Shown here in pieces: positions 1 to 5,312 of a stretch of DNA of 5,615 nucleotides (positions are counted from its first letter, which is position 1; each line of letters begins with the position of its first letter). The DNA is from Candidatus Aminicenantota bacterium (GTDB lineage Bacteria; Acidobacteriota; Aminicenantia; Aminicenantales; Aminicenantaceae), in contig JAFGNQ010000040.1 in NCBI GenBank assembly GCA_016926925.1, forward strand, positions 1 through 5,615, written 5' to 3'. The notes beneath the pieces were generated by a model. It searched no databases. It worked only from the letters and a program-made list of their open reading frames with translations, and was not told where the DNA came from. A program made the translations under genes and the position numbers.

Positions 1-25
1 AGGAAAGCTTGTGGCCATTAACCAT

Positions 26-79
26 GGTTAGATTTTAAATGACAAGATGATAGGTGCTACGGTTAGATTTTTAAATGAC
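26..79. repeat. Pair of degenerate 18-19 nt direct repeats, possible transposable element end
   Basis: The motif GGTTAGATTTTAAATGAC at 26-43 recurs at 61-79 with a single extra T in the T-run, in the same orientation and 35 bp start to start. Tandem copies of AT-rich motifs of this kind, with a TTTTAAA-like centre, are typical of the subterminal transposase-binding sites at IS21-family ends. No transposase gene is present here, so this would be only the end of an element. The repeat is seen directly; the IS21-like reading is inference from resemblance. Alternatively it could be an operator pair for an unrelated regulator. Confidence 0.45.
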
Positions 80-109
80 TTGACAGGGCTCGGAGGGATT
101 CCTTATCCA
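80..109 (+). promoter_or_regulatory. Candidate sigma70 promoter inside the leader upstream of lepA
   Basis: A perfect -35 hexamer TTGACA lies at 80-85, directly after the second direct repeat. The best -10 candidate is TATCCA at 104-109, 18 bp downstream and only three of six matches to consensus, so the -10 is weak. If used, it would give a transcript with an untranslated leader of more than 160 nt before the short coding frame at 285. An outward-facing -35 at the end of an insertion element is a known way for such elements to activate neighbours, but that is inference here. Confidence 0.25.
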
Positions 110-284
110 TGATGAGCTCAAATCATAGGGGCAAGCGTAGGTGCTCGTCACAGTTCGTTTTCGTCGAAGACCCCCATACCAACCACCCTGCGGCTTATAC
201 AAGCTGTAAGTCGTCCTCGCGTTGCCTTTGCTCATATGCGGCTCATACATGCTGGGCTCTTGTTCGCCTTAAGAGGAGACAAAA
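110..284 (+). other. Leader region without a supported gene, upstream of the 20-codon frame and lepA
   Basis: I see no convincing coding frame in this stretch. A 76-codon frame starting at 109 has Cys/Ser-rich composition and no recognisable domain, so it is not annotated. GCTCATA occurs twice close together, at 230-236 and 241-247, and the end of the stretch carries the ribosome binding site AGAGGAG at 272-278. The region may be the 5' leader of a lost mobile-element gene, given the repeats just upstream and the truncated frame just downstream. I could not recognise a riboswitch or attenuator fold. Confidence 0.3.
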
Positions 285-347
285 ATGCATGCAATCACCG
301 ATAAGTGGTATACTACCCTGGATTATTCAGGACAAGTAGTCCTATGA
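285..347 (+). CDS. 20-residue leader peptide or truncated gene start overlapping lepA
   Basis: A 20-codon frame ([10 protein letters not shown]... ending GQVVL) begins with ATG at 285. It is preceded by a near-ideal ribosome binding site, AGAGGAG at 272-278, six bases away. Its TGA stop at 345-347 overlaps the lepA ATG at 344 as ATGA, the classic layout for translational coupling. lepA's own binding site is weaker (AGGA at 329-332, 11 bases away), so ribosomes finishing this frame may help start lepA. The peptide matches no family I recognise. It could be a true leader peptide, or the beginning of a mobile-element gene cut off when the sequence upstream of lepA was rearranged. The second fits the element-like repeats further upstream. 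The frame and signals are seen directly; the function is inference. Confidence 0.45.
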   Translation: MHAITDKWYTTLDYSGQVVL

Positions 348-2134
348 AGAACATCAGAAATTTTTCGATCATAGCCCACATCGATCATGGAAAATCAACC
401 CTTGCCGACAGGCTTTTGGAGAAGACCGGAGCCCTGTCCGCACGAGAGCTCAGAGAACAGGTCCTGGATACCATGGATCTCGAAAGGGAAAAAGGGATCA
501 CGATCAAAGCACAGACGGCACGCCTCCTTTACAAATGCCCGGCGTACGGGGACTGTGTGTTCAACCTGATCGACACACCCGGGCATGTGGATTTCTCCTA
601 CGAAGTATCCCGGAGTCTGGCTGCCTGCGAGGGGGCCCTTCTCGTAATCGATGCCTCCCAAGGTGTCGAGGCCCAGACTCTGGCCAACACGTATCTGGCA
701 CTCCAGAATGAGCTCGTTCTCATTCCGGTCATCAACAAGGTCGATCTTTCGCAGGCCAATCCCGAACTGGCACTCGATCAACTGGAAGACATCATAGGCA
801 TCTCCCGGGATGAAGCGATCATGGCCAGCGCAAAAACCGGATTAGGCACCGACGAGATCTTGAAAGCCATAGCCGAGCGTATCCCGCCGCCTCAAGGTGA
901 TCCCGAAGCCCCGCTCAAGGCTTTGCTCTTCGACTCCTGGTACGACTCTTACCGGGGAGTCGTCTTGCTGGTCCGCGTTTTCGACGGCACTCTCCGCACA
1001 GGGGATCCGATCGAGCTCATAGCCCAGGGTGTGAGGTACGATGTCGAGGAGGTGGGGTTTTTAACGCCGAAACTCCAAAAAGTCGATGGTCTCTCATCAG
1101 GTGAGGTAGGCTATCTCATCGCCGGCATAAAGGACCTGAGTCATGCCCGCATCGGCGATACGATTACGGAGAGAAACAGGAAAACGCTCAAACCGTTCCC
1201 GGGTTTTCAAGAAGCAAAATCCATGGTTTTCTGCGGAATGTTTCCTGCCGGGGAAACGAGCGTCGAAGAGCTGCGCAAGTCACTCCAGAAACTGCGGCTC
1301 AATGATTTTTCCTTCCAGTACGAGCCGGAGAACTCTCCGGCGCTCGGCATGGGATTCCGCTGCGGGTTTTTAGGCCTTCTCCACCGCGAAATCATTCAGG
1401 AGCGCCTGGAGAGGGAGTTCGATCTGACCATCGTAACCACGGTGCCCAGTGTCGGTTTTCGGGTCACTAAAAAGGACGATACCGTCATCGAAATCCGGAA
1501 TCCTTCCCAGCTTCCGCCTCCCCATGAAATCGTCCGGATCGAAGAGCCGGTCATCGAGGCCATGATTTTTACTCCGGATCAATATCTCGGGGCTGTACTG
1601 AAGCTGCTTCAAGACCGAAGGGGAGAGCAGAAAAAAATGGAGTACATCAGCGCACAGCGCATTTTCCTGACATATGTTCTTCCCCTGAACGAAGTCGTCT
1701 ACGATTTCTACAATCAGCTCAAATCCCTCTCCCAAGGCTATGCCTCCATGGATTATGAGTTCACCGGATACCGGGAGGCCGATATGGTCAAGCTTGATAT
1801 CCTGATCAACAAAGAGTCCGTCGATGCTCTGTCTCTCATCGTCCATAAGGACAAGGCGTACAGCGTCGGCCGGGCCCTTGTCACAAAAATGAGGAGCCTC
1901 ATACCCCGGCAGCAGTATGAAGTCTTCCTCCAGGCCGCCTTGGGAAAAAAAATCATCGCCCGGGAAAGTATTAAGCCCTATCGCAAAGACGTCCTGGCCA
2001 AGCTTTACGGCGGGGATTACACCCGCAAAATGAAACTTTTGGAAAAACAAAAGTCCGGTAAAAAACGGATGAAGAAAGTCGGCCAGATCGAAATTCCGCA
2101 GGAAGCTTTTCTGGCCCTGCTCGAGTTGAAGTGA
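344..2134 (+). CDS. lepA: Elongation factor 4 (LepA), ribosomal GTPase
   Basis: This translational GTPase acts on the cytoplasmic ribosome. It is described as back-translocating stalled ribosomes and as affecting initiation or assembly of the small subunit. The 596-residue product from ATG 344 matches the usual family length of about 600. All G-box motifs are present: AHIDHGKS at residues 11-18, KGITI at 50-54 (family RGITI/KGITI), DTPGH at 77-81, NKVD at 131-134 and SAK at 162-164. The LepA-specific C-terminal tail is intact, with [16 protein letters not shown] followed by [10 protein letters not shown] near the end. A GTG at 305 would add 13 residues not expected in the family. ATG 344 gives the standard [18 protein letters not shown] start and forms the ATGA overlap with the upstream 20-codon frame. 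lepB, a common partner downstream, is absent; fragments of unrelated genes follow instead. I see no clear terminator after the stop. Confidence 0.97.
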   Translation: MKNIRNFSIIAHIDHGKSTLADRLLEKTGALSARELREQVLDTMDLEREKGITIKAQTARLLYKCPAYGDCVFNLIDTPGHVDFSYEVSRSLAACEGALLVIDASQGVEAQTLANTYLALQNELVLIPVINKVDLSQANPELALDQLEDIIGISRDEAIMASAKTGLGTDEILKAIAERIPPPQGDPEAPLKALLFDSWYDSYRGVVLLVRVFDGTLRTGDPIELIAQGVRYDVEEVGFLTPKLQKVDGLSSGEVGYLIAGIKDLSHARIGDTITERNRKTLKPFPGFQEAKSMVFCGMFPAGETSVEELRKSLQKLRLNDFSFQYEPENSPALGMGFRCGFLGLLHREIIQERLEREFDLTIVTTVPSVGFRVTKKDDTVIEIRNPSQLPPPHEIVRIEEPVIEAMIFTPDQYLGAVLKLLQDRRGEQKKMEYISAQRIFLTYVLPLNEVVYDFYNQLKSLSQGYASMDYEFTGYREADMVKLDILINKESVDALSLIVHKDKAYSVGRALVTKMRSLIPRQQYEVFLQAALGKKIIARESIKPYRKDVLAKLYGGDYTRKMKLLEKQKSGKKRMKKVGQIEIPQEAFLALLELK

Positions 2135-2150
2135 ATGATTCTCTTAAAAC

Positions 2151-2240
2151 CGTGTTGTACACTCCGTAGCTGTGGCCCGTGACACCCAGCTTGTCGGGAT
2201 CGGCAATTACCATTTCGATGGCTTTATCTATGGCCGGAGC
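2151..2240 (-). pseudogene. Remnant of an S9 (prolyl-oligopeptidase type) serine peptidase around the nucleophile motif
   Basis: Read on the minus strand, about 30 codons spell PAIDKAIEMVIADPDKLG followed by VTGHSYGVYNTV. This closely follows the conserved block of S9 family alpha/beta-hydrolase peptidases (pattern PAVDKxIEMGIADPDRxGVMGHSYGGY), in which the serine of GHSYG is the catalytic nucleophile. Homology stops abruptly on both sides. On the 3' side the frame runs into sequence antisense to the lepA end, and upstream a stop lies a few codons away. The rest of the peptidase (normally 600 or more residues, with a beta-propeller and the Asp and His of the triad) is missing, so this is a deletion remnant with no function expected. 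The second glycine of the family motif GHSYGG is Val here, consistent with decay. Confidence 0.7.
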
Positions 2241-2242
2241 TT

Positions 2243-2344
2243 TTTGCCAAGCTGAATATTTTCATCATACTGATTTGGTTGATTCTCTGCTATTTGATCG
2301 TAAAACAACATAAGAAGATCTCATCTCAAAAGGATGAATTATAA
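2243..2344 (+). other. Possible 3' remnant encoding a single membrane segment
   Basis: A plus-strand frame ending at TAA 2342-2344 reads FAKLNIFIILIWLILCYLIV, then a basic stretch KQHKK and a hydrophilic tail ending KDEL. This is the pattern of one membrane helix followed by a cytoplasmic basic tail. There is no ATG and no ribosome binding site; the open frame runs back to a stop at 2180 through the S9 peptidase remnant, so any start has been lost. The size and pattern resemble small single-helix proteins such as CcmD, but the similarity is too general to name it. The minus strand is also open over much of this stretch with a hydrophilic 27-codon frame, so the hydrophobic reading could be an antisense artefact. 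Confidence 0.22.
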
Positions 2345-2454
2345 AGAGTTCTTTATGGCTCGGATCAAAATAAATCAGAAACTTTCGATTCCAATACTCA
2401 TTAATAATAAACAAATTTGAATCCCGCTAATTACATTTATGTGAGAGGAACCTC
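2345..2454. other. AT-rich intergenic stretch upstream of the fic promoter, nothing recognised
   Basis: This spacer is AT-rich like fic and unlike lepA. I see no coding frame of useful length, no RNA gene and no strong hairpin. It probably belongs to the same acquired segment as fic. Confidence 0.4.
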
Positions 2455-2507
2455 AAAGTTGACATCCACTTGACGAATGTCAACTTTAAAGCTATATTGT
2501 TGACATC
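2455..2507 (+). promoter_or_regulatory. Operator-like triple half-site overlapping the fic promoter
   Basis: A perfect 11-bp inverted repeat, AAAGTTGACAT at 2455-2465 and ATGTCAACTTT at 2477-2487, is separated by an 11-nt loop. A third copy of the half-site core, GTTGACATC, occurs at 2499-2507 in the same orientation as the first (2458-2466). The three sites surround the -35 and cover the likely transcription start of fic, the arrangement expected for a repressor operator. The Fic protein ends in a helix-turn-helix-like domain, so autoregulation is the simplest hypothesis. The repeats are seen directly; the identity of the binding protein is inferred. Confidence 0.6.
2470..2498 (+). promoter_or_regulatory. 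Sigma70 promoter of fic
   Basis: A -35 box TTGACG at 2470-2475 and a -10 box TATATT at 2493-2498 are separated by exactly 17 bp, each matching consensus at five of six positions. Transcription would start near 2505, giving a leader of about 30 nt before the fic ATG. The -35 lies largely in the loop of the inverted repeat, so a protein bound to the flanking arms would block RNA polymerase. An alternative -35, TTGACA at 2459-2464, is closer to consensus but leaves a 28-bp spacer, too long for this -10. Confidence 0.6.
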
Positions 2508-2533
2508 TATGAATAAGTTCTTGGAGGGAATAT

Positions 2534-3658
2534 ATGCCACAAATAGGTAAATATGTAAAACAGAAGGATAATTATAGTGCCTTTATCCCTGATAAATTTC
2601 CTCCGAAAGACTTCACTTATGTTGAACCTAAGATTATTGAACCTCTAGCCAATGCCAACTTATTCCTTGGAAAACTTGATGGTTTAACCAAGCTTCTTCC
2701 GGATATCGATTTTTTTATTTTTATGTACATTAATAAAGAAGCGGCGTACTCCAGCCAAGTGGAAGGAACAAAAGCCAACCTTACTGATGCCCTGCAAGCG
2801 GAAGTCGAAAGAATCCCTGAGCTTCCTGATGATGTGGACGATATCTTACATTATATCCAAGCAATGAATAAGGGATTGGAGAGACTAAACAATTTTCCCT
2901 TGTCATTAAGACTAATCAAAGAGGTCCATGCGGCTCTTTTAACTGGTGAGCGAAGTTCAACATCTCCTCAGCCTGGAGAATTTCGCAATAGCCAGAATTG
3001 GGTAATGGGAACAAATCTCAATGATGCGCACTTTGTCCCCCCGCCACCACAATATGTGCTGCCAGCAATGGGAGAACTTGAGAAATTCTTCTACTCTCAT
3101 AAAAACATACCAAAATTAATAAAGGCCGCTTTGATTCACAGTCAATTTGAGACAATTCACCCATTTATAGATGGAAATGGAAGAACTGGAAGATTACTTA
3201 TAACATTTTACCTTTGTCATCAAAATGTTTTGGAACGTCCAGTTCTTTATCTATCAGAATACTTGAAAAAGAACAGAAATAAGTATTTTTCCCTCCTGGA
3301 TGAATATAGAAAAGGGAATATATCTGATTGGTTAGAGTTCTTCTTGAAAGGTATTATCCAGATTTGTGAAAAAGCACTTGAGACTTCAAATAAAATCATC
3401 GATCTTAGGAAAAAGAATCTCCAGAAAATGTCGAGTTTGGGAAGAGCGAGTAAAAACGCTTTTGTGTTATTAAGGCATCTCTACAAGTCTCCTATTGTTA
3501 ATGTGAAAAAGGTCGAAGAAGCAACGGGTCTTTCTCGAGAAGCTGCGAACAGATTAGTAAGACGATTTTGCGAGGAAGGCATTTTATCGCAGAAAGATCA
3601 AAACGTTAAATATGGTCGATTATTTGTTTATCAAGAATACTTAAATTTATTTGAATAG
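2534..3658 (+). CDS. Class II Fic-domain protein with C-terminal winged-helix-like domain (putative AMP-transferase)
   Basis: Fic enzymes transfer AMP from ATP to hydroxyl side chains of target proteins. The catalytic motif HPFIDGNGRTGR is complete at residues 209-220, with the catalytic His at 209. The N-terminal part (Fic_N-like) carries SSQVEG at residues 73-78, fitting the inhibitory (S/T)xxxE(G/N) motif. With the inhibitory Glu at 77, this is a class II, self-inhibited Fic that needs no separate antitoxin. The target-docking flap block is present as GEFR at 148-151 and FVPPPP at 167-172. Residues about 300-374 (KKVEEATGLSREAANRLVRR...) look like a winged helix-turn-helix. The length of 374 residues and the domain order resemble Shewanella oneidensis SoFic. 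ATG 2534 follows a strong GGAGGG binding site at 2523-2528. The gene is visibly AT-richer than lepA, suggesting horizontal transfer. It stands alone behind its own promoter. Its target protein cannot be told from sequence. Confidence 0.93.
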   Translation: MPQIGKYVKQKDNYSAFIPDKFPPKDFTYVEPKIIEPLANANLFLGKLDGLTKLLPDIDFFIFMYINKEAAYSSQVEGTKANLTDALQAEVERIPELPDDVDDILHYIQAMNKGLERLNNFPLSLRLIKEVHAALLTGERSSTSPQPGEFRNSQNWVMGTNLNDAHFVPPPPQYVLPAMGELEKFFYSHKNIPKLIKAALIHSQFETIHPFIDGNGRTGRLLITFYLCHQNVLERPVLYLSEYLKKNRNKYFSLLDEYRKGNISDWLEFFLKGIIQICEKALETSNKIIDLRKKNLQKMSSLGRASKNAFVLLRHLYKSPIVNVKKVEEATGLSREAANRLVRRFCEEGILSQKDQNVKYGRLFVYQEYLNLFE

Positions 3659-3669
3659 GATTACTTTAT

Positions 3670-3697
3670 TTTCAGGAGGTTAGCGAAAACGCTGAAA
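3670..3697. other. Hairpin-forming sequence just after fic
   Basis: TTAGCG and CGCTGA form a six-pair stem (one G-U) around the loop AAAA at 3680-3695. An alternative outer pairing, TTTCAG at 3670-3675 with CTGAAA at 3692-3697, is possible but cannot form fully at the same time. It sits 20-35 bases after the fic stop and could aid 3' end formation, but no U-run follows on either strand, so I do not call it an intrinsic terminator. Confidence 0.25.
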
Positions 3698-3700
3698 TCT

Positions 3701-3740
3701 GATTCGAAGTCCACCGCTCTATCCGCTGAGCTACGGGCAC
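3701..3740 (-). pseudogene. 5' half of tRNA-Arg(TCG), truncated in the anticodon arm
   Basis: Read on the minus strand, the sequence begins with the 7-nt acceptor strand GTGCCCG, then TA, a D-arm GCTC-AGCGGATA-GAGC, and the anticodon arm GTGGA with loop CTTCGAA, giving anticodon TCG (Arg, codon CGA). After the loop only TC of the 3' anticodon strand pairs. The following bases (AGATTTCAGCG...) neither complete the stem nor provide a variable loop, T-arm or complementary acceptor strand (CGGGCAC). The 3' half is therefore absent and the RNA cannot function. The break falls in the anticodon arm, a standard crossover site for tyrosine integrases. This suggests the left-over junction of an integrative element, or a deletion after integration. 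Confidence 0.72.
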
Positions 3741-3797
3741 GCAGAAATTGAGTGCACAGAAAACTGCAAAATTTTGCCTTTTCCGTGTTAGGAAAGT

Positions 3798-3826
3798 TTG
3801 GCATTTTGGCGGTGATGTGGTAAAAA
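3798..3826 (+). promoter_or_regulatory. Candidate sigma70 promoter of the three-gene cluster ending in mtnA
   Basis: A -35 box TTGGCA at 3798-3803 (five of six) and a -10 box TAAAAA at 3821-3826 (four of six) are spaced by 17 bp. They lie about 60 bases before the most likely start of the first gene of the cluster, with no closer alternative seen. The stretch between them and the gene contains a GAGGA-AGCC-TCCTC stem-loop at 3843-3856 that would lie in the 5' leader. The promoter is prediction only. Confidence 0.4.
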
Positions 3827-3889
3827 TGGAGGACCCTACATTGAGGAAGCCTCCTCGATGAATTGACTCGGCAGGGGCTGAAAAAACAT

Positions 3890-4474
3890 ATGAGCGACAA
3901 AACCGTCGAGAGTCTTCTCAAACGCGTTGTCTCGGTGTTGTCGGAGTTCTTTCCTCAGCAGAAATACTTGTATTTTCCCTTGGTTTCCGCCGCTTTGATC
4001 TGGGCTGTCCGGAGGCCGGAGGAGTGGCGGGAGAAGATCTTTTCCTGGAGGGTCTGGCCGGACCCGGAATATCTGGCTGAGAAACCGGATGCCTTTATTG
4101 AAAGTTTTTTGCGGAACGATGCGGATTTGGCTGCAGCATTTAAGGATGAGATCAAGCACAAAAATTTCAAATATCTCAGGGATGCATTCCTTCGCCTCTA
4201 CCCGCTTTTCGGCCTGGACGATCCTTTTCTGACCGCCCTCTTCAGAGAGGAAATCGCATCGAAGAGCTTCCGGAAGATTGTTCTGGAGTTCGATGCACGA
4301 GTGGAGCAGGCCAAAGCGGATATCGAAGCCTGTAAAGGCAGACCGAGATTGCTGGAAGCACTTAAGACCGTGTCCGGGGAATTGTCGGCTCTCGGTGCAG
4401 TGCTCCTGTCCCAGGCGGATGTGCAAAAGTCGCTCGAAAAACTGGTGAAAAGCCGGATTGATGATGAAAATTAA
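3890..4474 (+). CDS. Conserved-looking protein of unknown function, first gene of the mtnA cluster
   Basis: I do not recognise this 194-residue protein. It looks mainly helical and highly charged, rich in Lys, Glu, Phe and Leu, with one short hydrophobic stretch at about residues 26-40 (YLYFPLVSAALIWAV). That stretch could be a buried helix or a weak membrane segment. No catalytic motif, metal site or signal peptide is apparent. ATG 3890 is preferred, with AGGGG at 3873-3877 upstream as a modest binding site; a TTG at 3863 in the same frame would add nine residues. Codon and base composition match lepA and the downstream genes rather than fic, so this is probably native sequence. The stop overlaps the start of the TPR gene, which implies co-transcription and possibly translational coupling, so a shared role is plausible but unproven. 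Confidence 0.8.
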   Translation: MSDKTVESLLKRVVSVLSEFFPQQKYLYFPLVSAALIWAVRRPEEWREKIFSWRVWPDPEYLAEKPDAFIESFLRNDADLAAAFKDEIKHKNFKYLRDAFLRLYPLFGLDDPFLTALFREEIASKSFRKIVLEFDARVEQAKADIEACKGRPRLLEALKTVSGELSALGAVLLSQADVQKSLEKLVKSRIDDEN

Positions 4475-5309
4475 GAGAACTGCCTCATATCAACTCAAAC
4501 TTTTTTTTCTTTGTGCCGGTCTAGCCGCCGTCGTCAACTGTGTCTCCCATCTCAATGAAGCCAAGTTTCACTTCGCCGCCGGCGAAGAATTTTTTCGAGC
4601 CTATCAGACGGAAAAAGCCGTATCTTCCTTCAAGCAAGCCCTAAATGAGGCGGAACTCGAAGCCCGGAAGCACCCTTCGGCCCAAGCCTACATGTTGAAA
4701 GGTTTGGCCGAGCTTAACCTGGAGATGTGGGAAAAAGCCAAAGAAAGCTTTCTCAAAGCCCATTCCTTCGGATTTGAAAACGGCGAAGACTGGGCTTCAC
4801 AGCTCACACTCTTCGGCCTGGCCTCCACTCTTCATGAAATGGGACTCGGAGAGAGTGCCGCCAAAGTCTATAAATCGCTTCTTGACAAGTCCAAGTTCGA
4901 TCCGATCACCCGGCTGTCTGCGGAGAGATATGTAAAACTCATGTTGGAATGGGCCATGGAGCGTGATGAGCCGGAAAAAATGAAAGCCCTCCAAAACCTG
5001 CTCAAAACGACAGAAAAACTCATCGCAAAAAATTTCGGGTGCGGATTTTGCCACTACCTGCATTCGCAAATCCTGAGTCATCTCTCCGAGTACAGGGAAA
5101 GCTTCGAAACCGCGGTCATAGCCAAAGAGATTGGTCTCCCCACCGAACAAATCTCCAGGGATAACGATAATCAAATCGTCTTCTGTTACAGGAAACTCAA
5201 AGAAACGCTCTCCTCCCCGGAATGGAAGGATTTTGAATCCCTTTATCGTGCCTGGATGAAGAGATGGGCTTGGGAAAGTCCCGAAAAGCCTGCATGGAAA
5301 AAGAGGTGA
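4464..5309 (+). CDS. Exported or membrane-anchored TPR-repeat protein with a CxxCH motif
   Basis: The 281-residue product starts with a basic N-terminus (MKIKR) and a hydrophobic segment (residues 11-25) ending at Cys26. This resembles a lipoprotein signal, although VVNC is a poor lipobox because Asn precedes the Cys. It may instead be an uncleaved anchor or ordinary signal peptide. The rest is helical with TPR-like units around residues 33-62, 73-103, 113-142 and 194-226, suggesting a protein-protein scaffold outside the cytoplasm. CGFCH at residues 193-197 matches the heme c attachment motif CxxCH, but it sits at the start of a TPR-like helix and may be fortuitous. Starts at TTG 4458, ATG 4461 or ATG 4464 are all possible. 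The gene overlaps its upstream neighbour and lacks a strong binding site, so coupling is likely. mtnA begins 3 bases after its stop. Confidence 0.82.
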   Translation: MKIKRTASYQLKLFFLCAGLAAVVNCVSHLNEAKFHFAAGEEFFRAYQTEKAVSSFKQALNEAELEARKHPSAQAYMLKGLAELNLEMWEKAKESFLKAHSFGFENGEDWASQLTLFGLASTLHEMGLGESAAKVYKSLLDKSKFDPITRLSAERYVKLMLEWAMERDEPEKMKALQNLLKTTEKLIAKNFGCGFCHYLHSQILSHLSEYRESFETAVIAKEIGLPTEQISRDNDNQIVFCYRKLKETLSSPEWKDFESLYRAWMKRWAWESPEKPAWKKR

Positions 5310-5312
5310 ATT

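Noticed and set aside
109..339. 76-codon plus-strand frame upstream of lepA
   Set aside because: Cys/Ser/His-rich composition without a domain or good ribosome binding site, and it overlaps the better-supported 20-codon frame and the lepA start.
305..343. GTG at 305 as the lepA start
   Set aside because: It adds 13 residues before the canonical [18 protein letters not shown] beginning and has no binding site at proper spacing. ATG 344 fits the family.
1370..2050. Long minus-strand open frame inside lepA (226 codons)
   Set aside because: It is the antisense shadow of a well-supported lepA frame, with no recognisable domain.
3680..3695. Intrinsic terminator of fic
   Set aside because: The six-pair stem with a tetraloop is not followed by a U-run on either strand.
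2380..3710. Possible direct repeats (attL/attR) flanking fic
   Set aside because: I compared the TTCGATTCC stretch near 2388 and the TTGATC stretch near 2297 with the tRNA break sequence. Matches are too short and imperfect to support an attachment-site pair.
3766..3777. Perfect 12-bp palindrome GCAAAATTTTGC
   Set aside because: Short, AT-rich and isolated. No U-run suitable for a terminator, and no second copy to support an operator.
3661..3921. 86-codon minus-strand frame after fic
   Set aside because: It reads through the truncated tRNA (RSSADRAVDF is a typical tRNA mistranslation) and intergenic DNA.
3836..4426. 196-codon minus-strand frame opposite the unknown-function gene
   Set aside because: The plus-strand frame fits the overlapping gene order and binding sites. 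The minus-strand product shows no domain or export signal and has the Cys/Gln/Phe-rich look of an antisense shadow.
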